DNA from: Secundilactobacillus angelensis
GTDB lineage: Bacteria; Bacillota; Bacilli; Lactobacillales; Lactobacillaceae
Assembly: GCF_012641075.1 (NCBI RefSeq)
Contig: NZ_JAAXLJ010000010.1
Coordinates: 1 to 64,000, forward strand
DNA: 64,000 nucleotides
Direction: 5' to 3'
The notes beneath the pieces were generated by a model that saw only the letters and a program-made list of their open reading frames with translations, had not been told where the DNA came from and did not search any database. Positions 49,440 through 57,470 of this stretch are shown piece by piece. Within the stretch, counting starts at the first letter, position 1. Every line of letters starts with the position of its first letter. The position numbers and the translations under genes are program-made.

Positions 49440-49949
49440 ATGTCAAAAAAGAAGAAAAAAAGTCAGTTACATAAAACGTTAGTCGAACAGATCCTCGACA
49501 AGGCTAAAATCAGCTACGAGCAAATGTCCTTTGCCACCCACGAAGCAGGTGATGTCCAGGAAATGGATATTGATGAAAGTACCATTGACCAGCACACGAT
49601 TTACAAAACGCTGGTAGCTTCTGGTAAAACCACTGGTCCCGTTGTTGGCGTCCTGCCGCTAGATACACATCTGGACCTGAAAAAATTAGCAAAAGCTTCA
49701 GGTAACAAAAAAGTTAACATGGTGCCTTTGAAAGAACTCGTTAAGACCACTGGCTACGAGCATGGTGCTAACACGCCTATCGGCATTTGGGAAAAATTAA
49801 AGTACCCGATTTACTTTGACAACACTGCCAAGGAACAGGGTGAAATTATTGTTTCATCCGGTCAAATTGGCCGCTCAGTGAAGGTAAATGCTGAGGCGGT
49901 TTGTAAGCTGGTTGATGGTGAATTTACGGATTTGCTGGAAGAAGAGTAA
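49440..49949 (+). CDS. YbaK/EbsC-type aminoacyl-tRNA deacylase
   Basis: Protein of 169 aa of the YbaK family, which removes Cys from mischarged tRNA-Pro. The conserved IYKTLVASGKTTGPVVGVLPLDTHLDLKKLAKASG and the later GANTPIG..., YFDNTAKEQGEIIVSSGQIGRSVKV are present. A very Lys-rich N-terminus (SKKKKKSQLHK) is unusual. ATG at 49440 follows TAAGGA. Convergent with the HD hydrolase gene, with hairpin repeats between. Confidence 0.9.
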   Translation: MSKKKKKSQLHKTLVEQILDKAKISYEQMSFATHEAGDVQEMDIDESTIDQHTIYKTLVASGKTTGPVVGVLPLDTHLDLKKLAKASGNKKVNMVPLKELVKTTGYEHGANTPIGIWEKLKYPIYFDNTAKEQGEIIVSSGQIGRSVKVNAEAVCKLVDGEFTDLLEEE

Positions 49950-49973
49950 GACAGTTCAATTTTATATAGACTA

Positions 49974-50162
49974 ATCGGGCTGCAACAGGCAGAGAGCTGC
50001 ATAATCATAAATTCAAGTTTGGGGCTCTCAACTCTTACATAGCTGAACTGGGCTACAACGAGCAGAGAGCTGCATGGAAGGCGAGGCCCCCACAAATCCA
50101 AGTTCAGGATTTATGGGGGCCTCGCCTTCCATTTCGCTCTCTAAGCGCTCGTTTTCGCACCT
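49974..50162. repeat. Hairpin repeats, degenerate copy and full copy 4
   Basis: 49974-50036 is a decayed copy (GGGCTGCAACAGGCAGAGAG ... AAATTCAAGTTT) without a matching second arm. 50050-50162 is complete: ends GGGCTACAACGAGCAGAGAG and GCGCTCGTTTTCGCACCTTA, apex AAATCC-aagttc-AGGATTT, and a stem middle ATGGAAGGCGAGGCCCCC / GGGGGCCTCGCCTTCCAT unlike the other copies. On the minus strand the element begins TAAGGTGCG, where TAA is the stop of the HD hydrolase gene, exactly as at lplA. Confidence 0.82.
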
Positions 50163-50833
50163 TAACTTAATCCATTCCACTCCGCCTTAAAATCTTCCAA
50201 AAAAGTGGTCATGGTCTTTTGCCTTCCCTTTGCGATTTTTTTCGCCACTGGGGTATTCATACTTTCTGGCAACTTCAGCAGTTTTTCGTAAAAGTGGTTA
50301 ATGATTGTTTCGTTCTTTAAATTACGGTACTCCGATTTGGTCATATTGGTTCTTGGTGCGATATTTGGATCATAGATTTTCTCGCTATGATGCCCGCCAT
50401 AATAAATCGCTCGAGTTATACCAATTGCACCAATTGCATCCAACCGATCCGCATCCTGCACAATTTGACCCTCCAGTGGTAATGGCTGCTGATCATCAGT
50501 TAGCGTTTTACTAAATGACATGTTGTTGATAATGAACATCACCGCTTGGACTTGATCCGGGTCAAACTCAATGCCCCTCAAAAAGTTCTCCACGTCCCGT
50601 TGTGCCGATGAAACATCCGAAACCAGCTTATCATCAATCACATCATGTAAGTAGGCCGAACTCAGGGTAATCAAATAATCTGCAGAGGGCTCTTCCGCCA
50701 ACAACATTTTGGCATTGGTCACTACTCGGTTAATATGATCGATGCCATGCCCAGTAGCATCTCCTGCCAATTTTTGCGCGGTATAGTTACTAATTGCAGC
50801 TAATTGCTCAGTTGCTTCCAAATCACTCACCAA
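50162..50833 (-). CDS. HD-domain phosphohydrolase
   Basis: Protein of 223 aa with the HD metal motif: GHGIDHINRVV (His), SSAYLHDVIDDKL (His-Asp) and QDADRLDAIGAIGITRA (Asp). This is the YedJ/YpgQ-like group of small HD hydrolases, some of which act as nucleotide pyrophosphatases. No extra domains. Single gene; ribosome site modest. It is followed directly by a hairpin repeat that starts at its stop codon. Confidence 0.88.
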   Translation of the reverse strand: MVSDLEATEQLAAISNYTAQKLAGDATGHGIDHINRVVTNAKMLLAEEPSADYLITLSSAYLHDVIDDKLVSDVSSAQRDVENFLRGIEFDPDQVQAVMFIINNMSFSKTLTDDQQPLPLEGQIVQDADRLDAIGAIGITRAIYYGGHHSEKIYDPNIAPRTNMTKSEYRNLKNETIINHFYEKLLKLPESMNTPVAKKIAKGRQKTMTTFLEDFKAEWNGLS

Positions 50834-51060
50834 TCCTTCTCAATAATAGGAAATATGATACTTTATTTTTATTAAAACTAGATTAGAATAATTTCGTCTT
50901 GAAAACTTCAAACAACTGTTTATAAAATCTATCATCAACGTCAATCTATAACATAGTGTTGCTGCGTGGGACTACTGGTTTAACATCTTTTCTTGCTTAC
51001 TCTCAGCAAACATGCTAAATTCAGATGAGAAATAGATTAATCAAGGAGGCTCACATTCAT

Positions 51061-51813
51061 ATGACACCAGTATCCTTCAAGGGACTGTCGCTGGGTAGCG
51101 GCGTTCCAAAGATTTGTGTTCCAATTACGGGAGCAGATTCAAACGCCGTCATTGGCCAAGCCGGAGAAATTGTCTCTTCTTCAGCCGATATTGCGGAGTG
51201 GCGCTTAGACTACTTTAACGATTTAGAAGATACTGCAGGAATCCTTTCTACAGCTAACCGGTTAGTTGAAATTCTTGGCGATTTGCCATTAATTATCACG
51301 CTACGCGACCGCTCAGAAGGCGGTAAACGCCAGATTGCAGACGCTGATTATTTAATGTTATACACCCAAATCGTGTTACGAACAGAGGTCACTGCTATTG
51401 ACGTTGAGTGGCGCCGCGAGCCTGACATTGCGGATCAGTTGATCGCTCTAGGACGCTCCCATCAAGTACGAACCATCATCAGTCATCATGAATTTGAGCA
51501 CACCCCGACAAAAAGTGAAATGATTACCCAACTTAAAAAAATGGCCCAATTAAACGGTGACGTTGTCAAACTGGCTGTCATGCCTGAAAATAACGATGAC
51601 GTTTTAAATCTAATGGTGGCTACTCACGACTCCAGTCAAGATATTTCGCAGCCCATCATCACCATGGCAATGGGCTCACTGGGTGCCGTCACACGAGTTG
51701 CCGGTCAAACTTTTGATAGTGTACTGACTTTCGCCACCACCTCATCATTATCTGCGCCTGGACAATTGACGGTAGACCAAACCCGCCAAATTTTGAAAAT
51801 CATTGCCCACTAA
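51061..51813 (+). CDS. aroD: 3-dehydroquinate dehydratase, type I
   Basis: Schiff-base enzyme converting 3-dehydroquinate to 3-dehydroshikimate; 250 aa. Motifs EWRLDYF, LIITLRDRSEGGKR, the catalytic His in ISHHEFEHTP and the Schiff-base Lys in DVVKLAVMP, with TMAMGSLGAVTR later. ATG at 51061, 10 nt after AAGGAGG. It supplies the step between aroB and aroE but stands alone about 36 kb from that operon and has no obvious attenuator. Confidence 0.94.
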   Translation: MTPVSFKGLSLGSGVPKICVPITGADSNAVIGQAGEIVSSSADIAEWRLDYFNDLEDTAGILSTANRLVEILGDLPLIITLRDRSEGGKRQIADADYLMLYTQIVLRTEVTAIDVEWRREPDIADQLIALGRSHQVRTIISHHEFEHTPTKSEMITQLKKMAQLNGDVVKLAVMPENNDDVLNLMVATHDSSQDISQPIITMAMGSLGAVTRVAGQTFDSVLTFATTSSLSAPGQLTVDQTRQILKIIAH

Positions 51814-51902
51814 ATCGCTTTTTAATCTTTTTAAGTTAAACTCATGATATGAGATGGTCGTAGCGATTATGCTGGATGACAATGATAATTTTAGCGAAAT
51901 TA

Positions 51903-51961
51903 TTGAAACAGCTTACATTATCTGATATATTATTAGGTGCAAGATACGTAAAACGTTTTAC
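51903..51961 (+). promoter_or_regulatory. Ribokinase promoter with perfect palindromic operator
   Basis: TTGAAA (51903-51908), 17 bp, TATATT (51926-51931), then the perfect 14-bp palindrome GTAAAACGTTTTAC (51948-51961) about 10-24 bp after the expected start. It is a LacI-type operator, likely for an RbsR-like repressor or CcpA. Confidence 0.8.
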
Positions 51962-52010
51962 CTAACATTTAATTTAAATAAATTCACAATTTGAAATGAG
52001 GTTTACTAAG

Positions 52011-52943
52011 ATGACTAATCGTGTAACTGTAATTGGTAGTTTGAATGTGGACACAATCCTTGAAATCCCCCGTTTACCAAAACCCGGTGAAACCCTCGCT
52101 ATGGGCGACCAATCCTTCGCTGGTGGCGGTAAGGGTTCTAACCAAGGAATTGCTGCTGGCCGTGCCGGTGCCGACACCTACTTTATTGGTAAAATTGGCG
52201 ACGACGCTAACGGTAAGTTTATGGTGAAATCCATGACTGACTCTGGTATTAACGTAGACCAGATCACCGTTACTGATGATGCTAAAACTGGCCAAGCCTT
52301 TATCTTACTTGATAAAAACGGTCAAAACTCCATTTTGGTTTATGGTGGTGCTAACCAAGTATTGTCGACTAAAGACGTTGATAATGCGAAGGACACGATT
52401 GCTAAGAGTGATTTCATTATTACCCAATTTGAAACACCGCTTGATGTTGCTGAAGCAGCTTTCAAGGTTGCCAAAGAAAACAACGTTGTCACTATTTTGA
52501 ACCCGGCTCCTGCTCAGGAAACCATTCCAGCTAGTTTGTTAGCTGTTAGTGATCTAGTCGTACCAAACGAAACTGAATGCCAAACCTTAACTGGCGTTGA
52601 GATTACTGACGAAGCTTCCATGATCAAGGGTGCTGAAAAGCTCCACGCAATGGGTGCTAAAGGCGTTATCATCACTGTCGGCAGCAAGGGTGCTTTCTAC
52701 CACACTGCAGACGGTAACTACGGCTTTGTAGATGCCTTCAAGGTTAACGCCGTTGATACAACAGCTGCCGGCGATACCTTTATCGGTGCTTTAAGTTCTC
52801 AACTAAAACCTGACTTCAGCAACTTGGCTGAAGCTATCCGCTTCGCTAACCGTGCGTCATCCATCACCGTTCAACGAATGGGTGCCCACCCTTCAATTCC
52901 AACTTTAGCGGAAATTGAAGCCGCTGAAAAAGCTGATAAATAA
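52011..52943 (+). CDS. rbsK: Ribokinase
   Basis: PfkB-family kinase phosphorylating ribose to ribose-5-phosphate; 310 aa. N-terminal VIGSLNVDTILEIPRLPKPGET, substrate motif GGKGSNQGIAAGRAGADTYFIGKIGDD, and the catalytic anion-hole motif DTTAAGDTFIGAL with the base Asp. ATG at 52011 follows GAGG. No ribose transporter, rbsD or regulator gene is adjacent, so it works as a single unit, under a palindromic operator. Confidence 0.93.
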   Translation: MTNRVTVIGSLNVDTILEIPRLPKPGETLAMGDQSFAGGGKGSNQGIAAGRAGADTYFIGKIGDDANGKFMVKSMTDSGINVDQITVTDDAKTGQAFILLDKNGQNSILVYGGANQVLSTKDVDNAKDTIAKSDFIITQFETPLDVAEAAFKVAKENNVVTILNPAPAQETIPASLLAVSDLVVPNETECQTLTGVEITDEASMIKGAEKLHAMGAKGVIITVGSKGAFYHTADGNYGFVDAFKVNAVDTTAAGDTFIGALSSQLKPDFSNLAEAIRFANRASSITVQRMGAHPSIPTLAEIEAAEKADK

Positions 52944-52957
52944 TTTTCTGAAATATT

Positions 52958-53003
52958 AAAAAGGATGTGTCCTCACTAATTCCAGTGAGAATACATCCTT
53001 TTT
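52958..53003. terminator. Bidirectional terminator
   Basis: Stem AAAAAGGATGT / ACATCCTTTTT with an inner CTCACT / AGTGAG pair, between rbsK and the rhodanese-like gene. Confidence 0.9.
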
Positions 53004-53036
53004 AATTATCCTATACACTTAACGTTCACTACTGAT

Positions 53037-53402
53037 TTAAGCGATTGTTTCAATTGGCAAATGCATACCCTTCCAGCCTTCTAGGGCACATGAAAGTTCG
53101 TAAGCTTTGAAACCAGCTGAAAGCAAGGTCAGCAAAGCTGCTTTGCCCAATGTCGTACCGGCAGTCCAGTCATATACCACGTAAGTCTTAGATTTGTCCA
53201 ACTCATCAAGATGGTTAGAAAGATCCTTAGCAGCAATGGCAACGGCACCTTTAATTTGGTCCTTTTTGATTTGGGCTGGGGCGTTTCTAACGTCTAACAC
53301 AACGTATTTTGAGTCTGGTTTTTGCATTTCTGGTAAAACCTCGTCGTGGCCGATGTAGAGACTCATATATGTTTTTAAGAAGTTAATTTTTTCGTTTTCC
53401 AT
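53037..53402 (-). CDS. Rhodanese-like protein lacking the catalytic cysteine
   Basis: Single rhodanese domain, 121 aa. KYVVLDVRNAPAQIKKDQIKGAVAIAAKDL is the usual first half. The active-site loop, normally C-x-x-G-x-R or similar after VVY, reads VVYDWTAGTTLGKAALLTL, with Asp in place of Cys; so sulphur transfer in the normal way is unlikely. The only Cys is later (ELSCALEGW). It begins 2 bp after the MarR gene stop, in one operon, and may be a binding or sensing partner. Confidence 0.85.
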   Translation of the reverse strand: MENEKINFLKTYMSLYIGHDEVLPEMQKPDSKYVVLDVRNAPAQIKKDQIKGAVAIAAKDLSNHLDELDKSKTYVVYDWTAGTTLGKAALLTLLSAGFKAYELSCALEGWKGMHLPIETIA

Positions 53403-53404
53403 GT

Positions 53405-53932
53405 TTATTTCTCCATTTCTTGTTCAAGTGTCTGTGTACCATTCTGAATCTTTGCTAACAAATGTGATAGTGTAGTTAATTCATCCGAAGATAAATCTCC
53501 AAATAAGGTTTGAACTGCATCAAAATTATGTGGTAGAAAAGATAATAAAACCCTTTCTCCTTCCGCCGTCAAACTAATTAAGGTCGCTCGTTTGTCCGTG
53601 GGAGACGGTTGCTTGTCAACCCGTCTCTGGTCCACTAACCCCCTTAATAGCTTACTGACGGTTGCCCTAGTGGCACCTAATTTTTCAGCGAGTTGTAACG
53701 GCAATAACTGCTGATGCGGTGCTTCGTAAAGAAACATCAAAATAACGAATCGCGATTCCGTTAACTGGTATTTCGCTAACACCGCGTCATATTGGCGCTG
53801 CATCTCACGATATGAATACTGGAAGTTTAAAAACTGCTGTACGGTATCAATATCAATGTCGGAATTAACCTTACCGATACTCAACGCTAACCGAGTAGCA
53901 TTCGGACGATCTTTGAAATTACCTTTTTCCAT
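53405..53932 (-). CDS. MarR-family transcriptional regulator
   Basis: Protein of 175 aa. Winged helix: LPLQLAEKLGATRATVSKLLRGLVDQRRVDKQPSPTDKRA. An N-terminal extension of about 30 aa precedes the first helix. First gene of a two-gene operon with the rhodanese-like gene. A perfect palindrome TTAGCCGGCTAA lies in its upstream region, a likely self-operator. Ligand unknown. Confidence 0.87.
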   Translation of the reverse strand: MEKGNFKDRPNATRLALSIGKVNSDIDIDTVQQFLNFQYSYREMQRQYDAVLAKYQLTESRFVILMFLYEAPHQQLLPLQLAEKLGATRATVSKLLRGLVDQRRVDKQPSPTDKRATLISLTAEGERVLLSFLPHNFDAVQTLFGDLSSDELTTLSHLLAKIQNGTQTLEQEMEK

Positions 53933-53956
53933 CTTTTTCAGACCTTTATAATTTAA

Positions 53957-53968
53957 TTAGCCGGCTAA
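53957..53968 (-). promoter_or_regulatory. Palindromic operator of MarR-rhodanese operon
   Basis: Perfect 12-bp palindrome TTAGCCGGCTAA, 25 bp before the MarR ATG. Upstream on the minus strand lie TTGACT and TATACT with a 16-bp spacer, so the palindrome sits after the start site. Confidence 0.65.
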
Positions 53969-54023
53969 CTATATTACATTGAACAGTATACTGACTTTAA
54001 AAAATAAGTCAAGCATACAATTC

Positions 54024-54060
54024 AAAAAGCGGTAAGCTCATTTACCAGAGCTTACCGCTT
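54024..54060 (-). terminator. Terminator of the large membrane protein gene
   Basis: Stem AAGCGGTAAGCTC / GAGCTTACCGCTT with TTTTT on the minus strand. Confidence 0.9.
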
Positions 54061-54073
54061 AACATTTCAATCA

Positions 54074-55921
54074 TTATTTCTGTGTTTTAATCGACTGATT
54101 CTTATAGGTTTCAAGGCCAACATTAGCCGTTGCCAGCTGGTTCTTATCTGAAGCAGTGGCTTTAAAGCTAACTTTATCACCAGTCTGAATGAACTGATCA
54201 ATTGGCTGGAAGGTCTTCGCTGAAGTATCCATCCGGTAAACGTGGCTGTCACCCTTTAAGATAAACAGGATCTGCTTATCATCCGGTTTAACCACCCGTT
54301 CAACAGTCCCGAATATGGTCTTACCAGTAACTTTCGGTTCAACGGTTGTTCCCGTCTTGGCGCCCACACGCTGCTGGAATATTTCCAATGTGCTCTGAGC
54401 GTCATCACCAATTGCATAGGTACCGCTTTGGTTATTGCCATCTGCCAGCAGATAAACGAACTTCATAAAGGAGTTGTTATCCCGGTCAAGCATGGAAACG
54501 ACCCAAGTTGGATTGCCATTAATTCTGTAAAGTAATGGCAAGGTCCCCTTATAGTTTTGCGGATTAATATCTTGCTGAGCGTAGGAAATGGCCCGTTCTG
54601 GTGTCATGACGTTACCGTGCTCACGGTAGTAGTGAAGCGTGTTAGTTCTAGCATCCACGAAGGCATAGCCAAGAATGGAGCTTTGGTGACTATTAACACT
54701 GGTCATCCCGGTGAAGTAATAGATCCGGCCCTTATAGGCGTAAGGCGTTAACGTCTTGCCACCCTCAGTTCCGGCTTCCGTTGGCTTCATCACGTCATTA
54801 TGACCACCAAAACTGGTAGCGTTCCAGAAACCGTGACGGTAACGGCCAAACATTGACACTTCTTTTTGAACCAATTCAGGTGTAGCGGCCACATCAACGA
54901 ACTTTGGTACTTTATTAGGTGAATAGACCTTGACCTTACCATTAACGGTATTTAGCACCGCAACTTTGTAATGTTTAAAATCATAGTTTCGATTAAAGTA
55001 CGAAATTGGCTTGGCGAGCGTTCGAACGTAGTAAGGCGTTCCGTTGTTATCAACCTCTAGCTGTGACGTATCACCAACCATGGTATACCCCATACTGTAA
55101 GCATTGATCCGCCGATCAGCGTCACGGTTGAAATAAGCACTTGGCGTATAACGCATGGATTTAGCCACGAACTTTGGATCTGCGTTCTTATCAGTGGCAT
55201 TAGTCATGAAGTAGCCTGGTACTTTTTGATAGTGAATATAACGCCAGAAACCGCCAGAGAATTCAACGGGCGCCACGTAAACCATTTTGCCGTTATACAT
55301 CTGAACCCGCATATGGTTTAAATCGTAAACGTTAGAGTTCTTAAAACTGTTCAGTGAGTTATTCATGTCAGTAGAAACAGTTTGCGGTGCGTTGACCACT
55401 GGGGTTTCAGCACTATTCTTGATGACAGGCATTGGCGCACCATCAGTAGAATTATTCATTTCCGTCTTAATGGAATCGACGGCTGGCTTAGGATTCATCG
55501 ACGTAATCACCGAAGCAGCACTGCTCAAAATAATCACCACGACAAACGCCGCCACTGCAGCGCCAACTAAACGGCCGACCCAACCAATAGTAATGCCAAA
55601 ACTACGCATCAAACGGCTAAAATAGTTGTCCTGGTTGACAGCGCGTTCCTTTACGGCATTGGGATTGAAAACGAAGCGGCGCAATACAGCCACCACCACA
55701 AATCCAGCAATTAACCACAGTAGCCAACCGTCAATCAATGACGGATAGGCTAGATCTGGCAAATTAAAGTACGTATTGATATAGCTGACAACAAATAACA
55801 CGATAATGGCGATAATTCCCCACGAACGCCATCGACGGTTACTGATCCACAAGAACCAAATAAACGGAATCAATAACCCTGATAATTTAACAAGTGTGAT
55901 CAAGGCAAAATAACTTAGCAT
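54074..55921 (-). CDS. Large membrane protein with extracytoplasmic domain, 615 aa
   Basis: No named family recognised. About four membrane helices lie in the first 145 residues (YFALITLVKLSGLLIPFIWFL and later ones), then a Ser/Pro/Asn-rich linker and a domain of more than 400 aa without further helices. Repeated YxxR/tyrosine-rich strands suggest beta structure, and the last 70 residues (FGTVERVVKPDDKQILFIL...TGDKVSFKA) look like a small beta barrel. ATG at 55921 follows AGAGGAT. It appears in other lactic acid bacteria from general impression, but no function can be assigned. Single gene with its own terminator. Confidence 0.72.
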   Translation of the reverse strand: MLSYFALITLVKLSGLLIPFIWFLWISNRRWRSWGIIAIIVLFVVSYINTYFNLPDLAYPSLIDGWLLWLIAGFVVVAVLRRFVFNPNAVKERAVNQDNYFSRLMRSFGITIGWVGRLVGAAVAAFVVVIILSSAASVITSMNPKPAVDSIKTEMNNSTDGAPMPVIKNSAETPVVNAPQTVSTDMNNSLNSFKNSNVYDLNHMRVQMYNGKMVYVAPVEFSGGFWRYIHYQKVPGYFMTNATDKNADPKFVAKSMRYTPSAYFNRDADRRINAYSMGYTMVGDTSQLEVDNNGTPYYVRTLAKPISYFNRNYDFKHYKVAVLNTVNGKVKVYSPNKVPKFVDVAATPELVQKEVSMFGRYRHGFWNATSFGGHNDVMKPTEAGTEGGKTLTPYAYKGRIYYFTGMTSVNSHQSSILGYAFVDARTNTLHYYREHGNVMTPERAISYAQQDINPQNYKGTLPLLYRINGNPTWVVSMLDRDNNSFMKFVYLLADGNNQSGTYAIGDDAQSTLEIFQQRVGAKTGTTVEPKVTGKTIFGTVERVVKPDDKQILFILKGDSHVYRMDTSAKTFQPIDQFIQTGDKVSFKATASDKNQLATANVGLETYKNQSIKTQK

Positions 55922-56027
55922 GGCTAATCCTCTTTCTTTCCTGTTTCCCAAATACAGAATTTGTTAACTGTAGTATACCAAATTGTGACCGCCACTGTCT
56001 GAGAGTTCACTGCTAAACATGACACAT

Positions 56028-56066
56028 AAAAAGCTAGCTCCCATCAAGTAGAAAACTAGCTTTAAA
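56028..56066 (-). terminator. Terminator of the 105-aa protein gene
   Basis: Minus-strand stem AAAGCTAG / CTAGCTTTTT around an 18-nt loop. Confidence 0.75.
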
Positions 56067-56091
56067 TGATTGTATTTTAAAAAATAAACGC

Positions 56092-56409
56092 TTAAGAAAC
56101 ACTGGCAGCAAACGTATCGATCAACCGCGCGATTTCCTTAATCACCGCAATGATATCAATATGATCAGAAGCCAGACTACCAGTGGCCAGTAACTTCTCA
56201 GCTTTTGGTTTATCGGTCAATTCAATCTGATATTTTTCTAACAGCGTATCTAATAAATAGTCCGCGCTGCTTTCACGAGCTTCTTGTAGTTTGAAATCCT
56301 CAGCGTGCCCCGATTCATTTACCCAAAGCGTAAAGGTTTGCAAATTACGGCAGACGTGAGATATAAAATTTTTATCTTCAGGTGTTAGCAAATAAATACT
56401 ATCGTTCAT
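56092..56409 (-). CDS. Hypothetical protein, 105 aa
   Basis: Small acidic soluble protein, probably all-helical, with no recognised family, signal or membrane segment. ATG after GGTGG. It is divergent from the response regulator gene (185 bp gap) and has its own terminator. Could be a co-regulated partner of that regulator, but nothing proves it. Confidence 0.65.
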   Translation of the reverse strand: MNDSIYLLTPEDKNFISHVCRNLQTFTLWVNESGHAEDFKLQEARESSADYLLDTLLEKYQIELTDKPKAEKLLATGSLASDHIDIIAVIKEIARLIDTFAASVS

Positions 56410-56593
56410 TCCGAACCACCACTCTTAATTTAAATTCATGATTCTCTCATTTTGTTTTAAGTTTAACACACCTGCATAAAGATTGAAAGAAATGGATTGG
56501 AATCGCTTACTTCAATGTGAATTCATGATATTATGAGTATATAAAATAATCATATTGTGAACTGAACAGAATTCAAGAAGGGAGTTATCCACT

Positions 56594-57247
56594 ATGTACC
56601 GTGTGCTGATTGCTGATAATCAACCGGTGTATCGAGTCGGTTTAAAAGCCGTAATCAATGCCCAGCCAAAATTTAACGTTGTGGCTGAGGTTGATGATGC
56701 TACAGACGCCTACGTCAAGGTAGCCGACGGTGCTATTGACTTAGTTGTGATGGCAATTTCAATGCCGCCTGGCGAGTGCGGTGTTGGAGCTACTCGGCGA
56801 ATTCACGAAGATTACCCTGATGTCAAAATTCTGATTAATACGTCGCATGACGAGCACCATTATATCGACGATAGTCTACACTATGGTGCGACTGGATACG
56901 TGTTAAAGGATTCTCCAGAATCTGAATTCATCGATGCGCTAACCACGGTAGCTCAAAACCACATCTTCGTTGATCAAAACATCGTGCTGACTCCCGCTGA
57001 CTTCGAACGAATTGACTCAGTCCAGGCTGATGAACAACTCTATTATTATAACGCGCTTTCTAGTCGTGAGCGTGAAATTTTACCGTTAATGGTATTAAGC
57101 TGGTCAAATAAGGAAATCGCCAGCCGACTATATATCACGACCAAGACAGTAGAAGCGCATAAATCTAACATTATGCGCAAACTCAATTACCCCTCACATG
57201 CCATGCTAGTCAAATATGCCTTAAAGAATAGTCTCGTTAATTTTTAA
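56594..57247 (+). CDS. NarL/FixJ-type response regulator lacking the phospho-acceptor Asp
   Basis: Protein of 217 aa. Receiver domain: YRVLIADNQPVYRVGLKAVI with the acidic pair, then LVVMAISMPPGECG, where position 54, normally Asp, is Ala (codon GCA). The Thr and Lys positions (NTSHDE; VLKDSPESE) are conserved. The C-terminal LuxR-type HTH (LSSREREILPLMVLSWSNKEIASRLYITTKTVEAHKSNIMRKL, seen from LSSREREIL and KTVEAHKSNI) is intact. No histidine kinase is adjacent. It probably binds DNA without phosphorylation, controlled by level or another signal. Confidence 0.9.
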   Translation: MYRVLIADNQPVYRVGLKAVINAQPKFNVVAEVDDATDAYVKVADGAIDLVVMAISMPPGECGVGATRRIHEDYPDVKILINTSHDEHHYIDDSLHYGATGYVLKDSPESEFIDALTTVAQNHIFVDQNIVLTPADFERIDSVQADEQLYYYNALSSREREILPLMVLSWSNKEIASRLYITTKTVEAHKSNIMRKLNYPSHAMLVKYALKNSLVNF

Positions 57248-57357
57248 TTGCTAAACAGTGTGTGACTTAAGTCGACATCGATAAATTTTTTCTCCAGGTT
57301 CTTAACTGGAACATGAAAAATGGTCTCTTTTTGTCCAATAATTTGATCTAGCCTAAA

Positions 57358-57460
57358 ACACAACTCAGATTCCGGCCATTTAAGACAAATAACCCCACCC
57401 CGATAAAAAACATCGGAATGGGGTTATTTGTCTTAAACTCTGGAATCTACGGAGTTGTGT
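57358..57460. terminator. Very long bidirectional hairpin
   Basis: Nested palindrome of about 103 bp: outer ACACAACTC / GAGTTGTGT, then ATTCC / GGAAT, then TTAAGACAAATAACCCC / GGGGTTATTTGTCTTAA, with inner CCGAT / ATCGG. It separates two convergent genes and probably ends both transcripts. The outer arms extend much further than a simple terminator needs. Confidence 0.8.
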
Positions 57461-57470
57461 CACACTCTTT

